Shown one piece after another: positions 14,518 to 15,239 of a stretch of 15,239 bases of DNA. This stretch comes from Opitutia bacterium UBA957. GTDB lineage: Bacteria > Verrucomicrobiota > Verrucomicrobiia > Opitutales > UBA953. The notes beneath the pieces were generated by a model, which saw only the letters and a list, made by a program, of their open reading frames with translations, was not told the origin of the DNA and ran no database searches. Each line of letters begins with the position of its first letter. The stretch's first letter is position 1. Position numbers and translations under genes: made by a program. The stretch is from NCBI GenBank assembly GCA_002293065.1, contig DBCN01000143.1, positions 1,909-17,147 of the forward strand, read 5' to 3'.

Positions 14518-14964
14518 TTACTTAGCGGCGGGCGGGGTGATCGGCGCGGTCGGGGCGGGCGCCACGGCGGCAGGGGCAGCCACGGCAGCCGGAGCGGACT
14601 TGATCATGAGCGTGTCCTTGAAGAAGGCCGGACCCCACGAGGCGTTGACCGACCAAGCCAGCACCAGGAGGCCGAGCGCGATCGAGAAGCCGCGGACGAC
14701 CTTCGTGCGGTCTTCGCTCTTGGCGGAAGCGTGCAGGAGGCCGACGGCACCGAGGGCGAAGATGACGTGGAACCAGGAGATGTTGCGGGCGCCGTCCTGG
14801 AGGATGGCAAAGAGACCCACGACCAGGTTGATGTCGACCAAGACGGTGACGATGCGCTGGAACTTGGTGTTGGGCCCCTTGATCAGGGCGACCAAGATGA
14901 CGGCGGCGATGAGGGCAAGGAGGAGGGTGCCGTAATGCTTGTGGGCGACGAAGAGCGGATTCAT
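14518..14964 (-). CDS. Small four-helix membrane protein with membrane histidines and an Ala/Pro tail
   Basis: Unrecognised 148-residue protein. Four membrane helices are visible (about 11-29, 38-55, 64-79, 90-107). Histidines sit near or in them: His8, His10, His66 and His78. The last 26 residues are almost only Ala, Pro and Val (from SAPAAV at 123 on). The AH-start, paired WFH and LH positions and overall size recall small uncharacterised b561-like membrane proteins seen in Bacteroidota, but I cannot confirm this. ATG 14964 has AAGG about 8 bases upstream. The gene is 42 bases ahead of the exporter permease on the same strand, so it may share its mRNA. Whether it acts in export is unknown. 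Confidence 0.7.
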   Translation of the reverse strand: MNPLFVAHKHYGTLLLALIAAVILVALIKGPNTKFQRIVTVLVDINLVVGLFAILQDGARNISWFHVIFALGAVGLLHASAKSEDRTKVVRGFSIALGLLVLAWSVNASWGPAFFKDTLMIKSAPAAVAAPAAVAPAPTAPITPPAAK

Positions 14965-15017
14965 AACCCGACCTTGATGGCAACCGCCCCGGACTCAAGC
15001 CCGGGCACGCTTTTTGG

Positions 15018-15239
15018 CTACCGTTCTTCCGGGAAGATGGCCAGGAAGGCCCAAGCGGCCAAGGCCCCGCCGCACAGCTGTGCCAGGATCCCTAGGCCCA
15101 GGCGGGGGGTTGAATGGGCTAAATAGGAAAACTCCCGCTGGAAGGCCAACCAGGCATTGCCCTCGGCGTTAAGGACGCTGAAACAGCCCGACAGCCCCTT
15201 GCCGAGGGCGACGGCCGGGTTGAAATCGGGGTAAAGGGC
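15018..15239 (-). CDS. C-terminal fragment of a membrane protein with an aquaporin-like NPA motif (cut by right edge)
   Basis: The minus frame from the window edge is open for 73 residues to TAG at 15018-15020. It starts LYPDFNPAVALGKGLSG, with Asn-Pro-Ala at 7-9, then a 35-residue loop, and a single hydrophobic helix (about 47-69, RLGLGILAQLCGGALAAWAF) before a charged end FPEER. FNPAV.LG followed by a helix with AQ..GG is the look of MIP/aquaporin loop B plus helix 3, yet the protein ends where helix 6 should. The rest lies outside the window, so family membership is tentative. It is 53 bases upstream of the small membrane protein gene, on the same strand. Confidence 0.5.
   Translation of the reverse strand, partial: ALYPDFNPAVALGKGLSGCFSVLNAEGNAWLAFQREFSYLAHSTPRLGLGILAQLCGGALAAWAFLAIFPEER

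Noticed and set aside
14988..15015. Hairpin CCCGG/CCGGG followed by a T run as a terminator
   Set aside because: The stem is only 5 bp with an 8-base loop, the T run is on the plus strand where no gene precedes it, and the minus strand lacks T's after the stem.

Overview
The window is GC-rich, gene-dense DNA from a Gram-negative bacterium. It carries Kdo (LPS core) synthesis, menaquinone synthesis, and an envelope-spanning exporter with an outer-membrane lipoprotein. I see no tRNA, rRNA, insertion sequence, CRISPR array or prophage. Gene content and style (short cyanobacterial-type MenE, stand-alone CoaC, metal-type KdsA, few Shine-Dalgarno sites) would fit Verrucomicrobiota, perhaps Opitutae. 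That placement is a low-confidence inference.

Layout, left to right. (1) 1-1052, minus: the N-terminal 350 residues of IMP dehydrogenase (guaB), cut by the window edge. (2) 1146-3283, plus: menC and menE, joined by an ATGA overlap, two steps of menaquinone synthesis. (3) 8575-3280, minus: a tightly packed six-gene run, coaC - queG - membrane protein of unknown function - gmk - polX - kdsA. Several junctions are 4-base stop/start overlaps, so it is probably one housekeeping operon (CoA, queuosine tRNA modification, GMP kinase, DNA repair, Kdo). Its last gene meets menE head-on, and the two stop codons share the palindrome TTAA. (4) 8576-8722: a divergent spacer between coaC and gnd with G/C tracts and a 12-bp palindrome. 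(5) 8723-10219, plus: gnd (6-phosphogluconate dehydrogenase), with codon use suggesting high expression, followed by a clear hairpin terminator. (6) 15239-10271, minus: a partial membrane protein with an aquaporin-like NPA motif, a small four-helix membrane protein, and a complete tripartite exporter: DevC-like permease, DevA/LolD-like ATPase, HlyD-family adaptor and OprM/NodT-type outer-membrane lipoprotein. The exporter genes overlap or abut and should be co-expressed.

Most genes are recognisable core metabolism. The less explained parts are the unknown membrane protein coupled to gmk, the histidine-bearing small membrane protein ahead of the exporter, the NPA-bearing fragment at the right edge, a Ser where IMP dehydrogenases normally carry Asp, and the G-tract spacer. 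I found no convincing undescribed multi-gene system.
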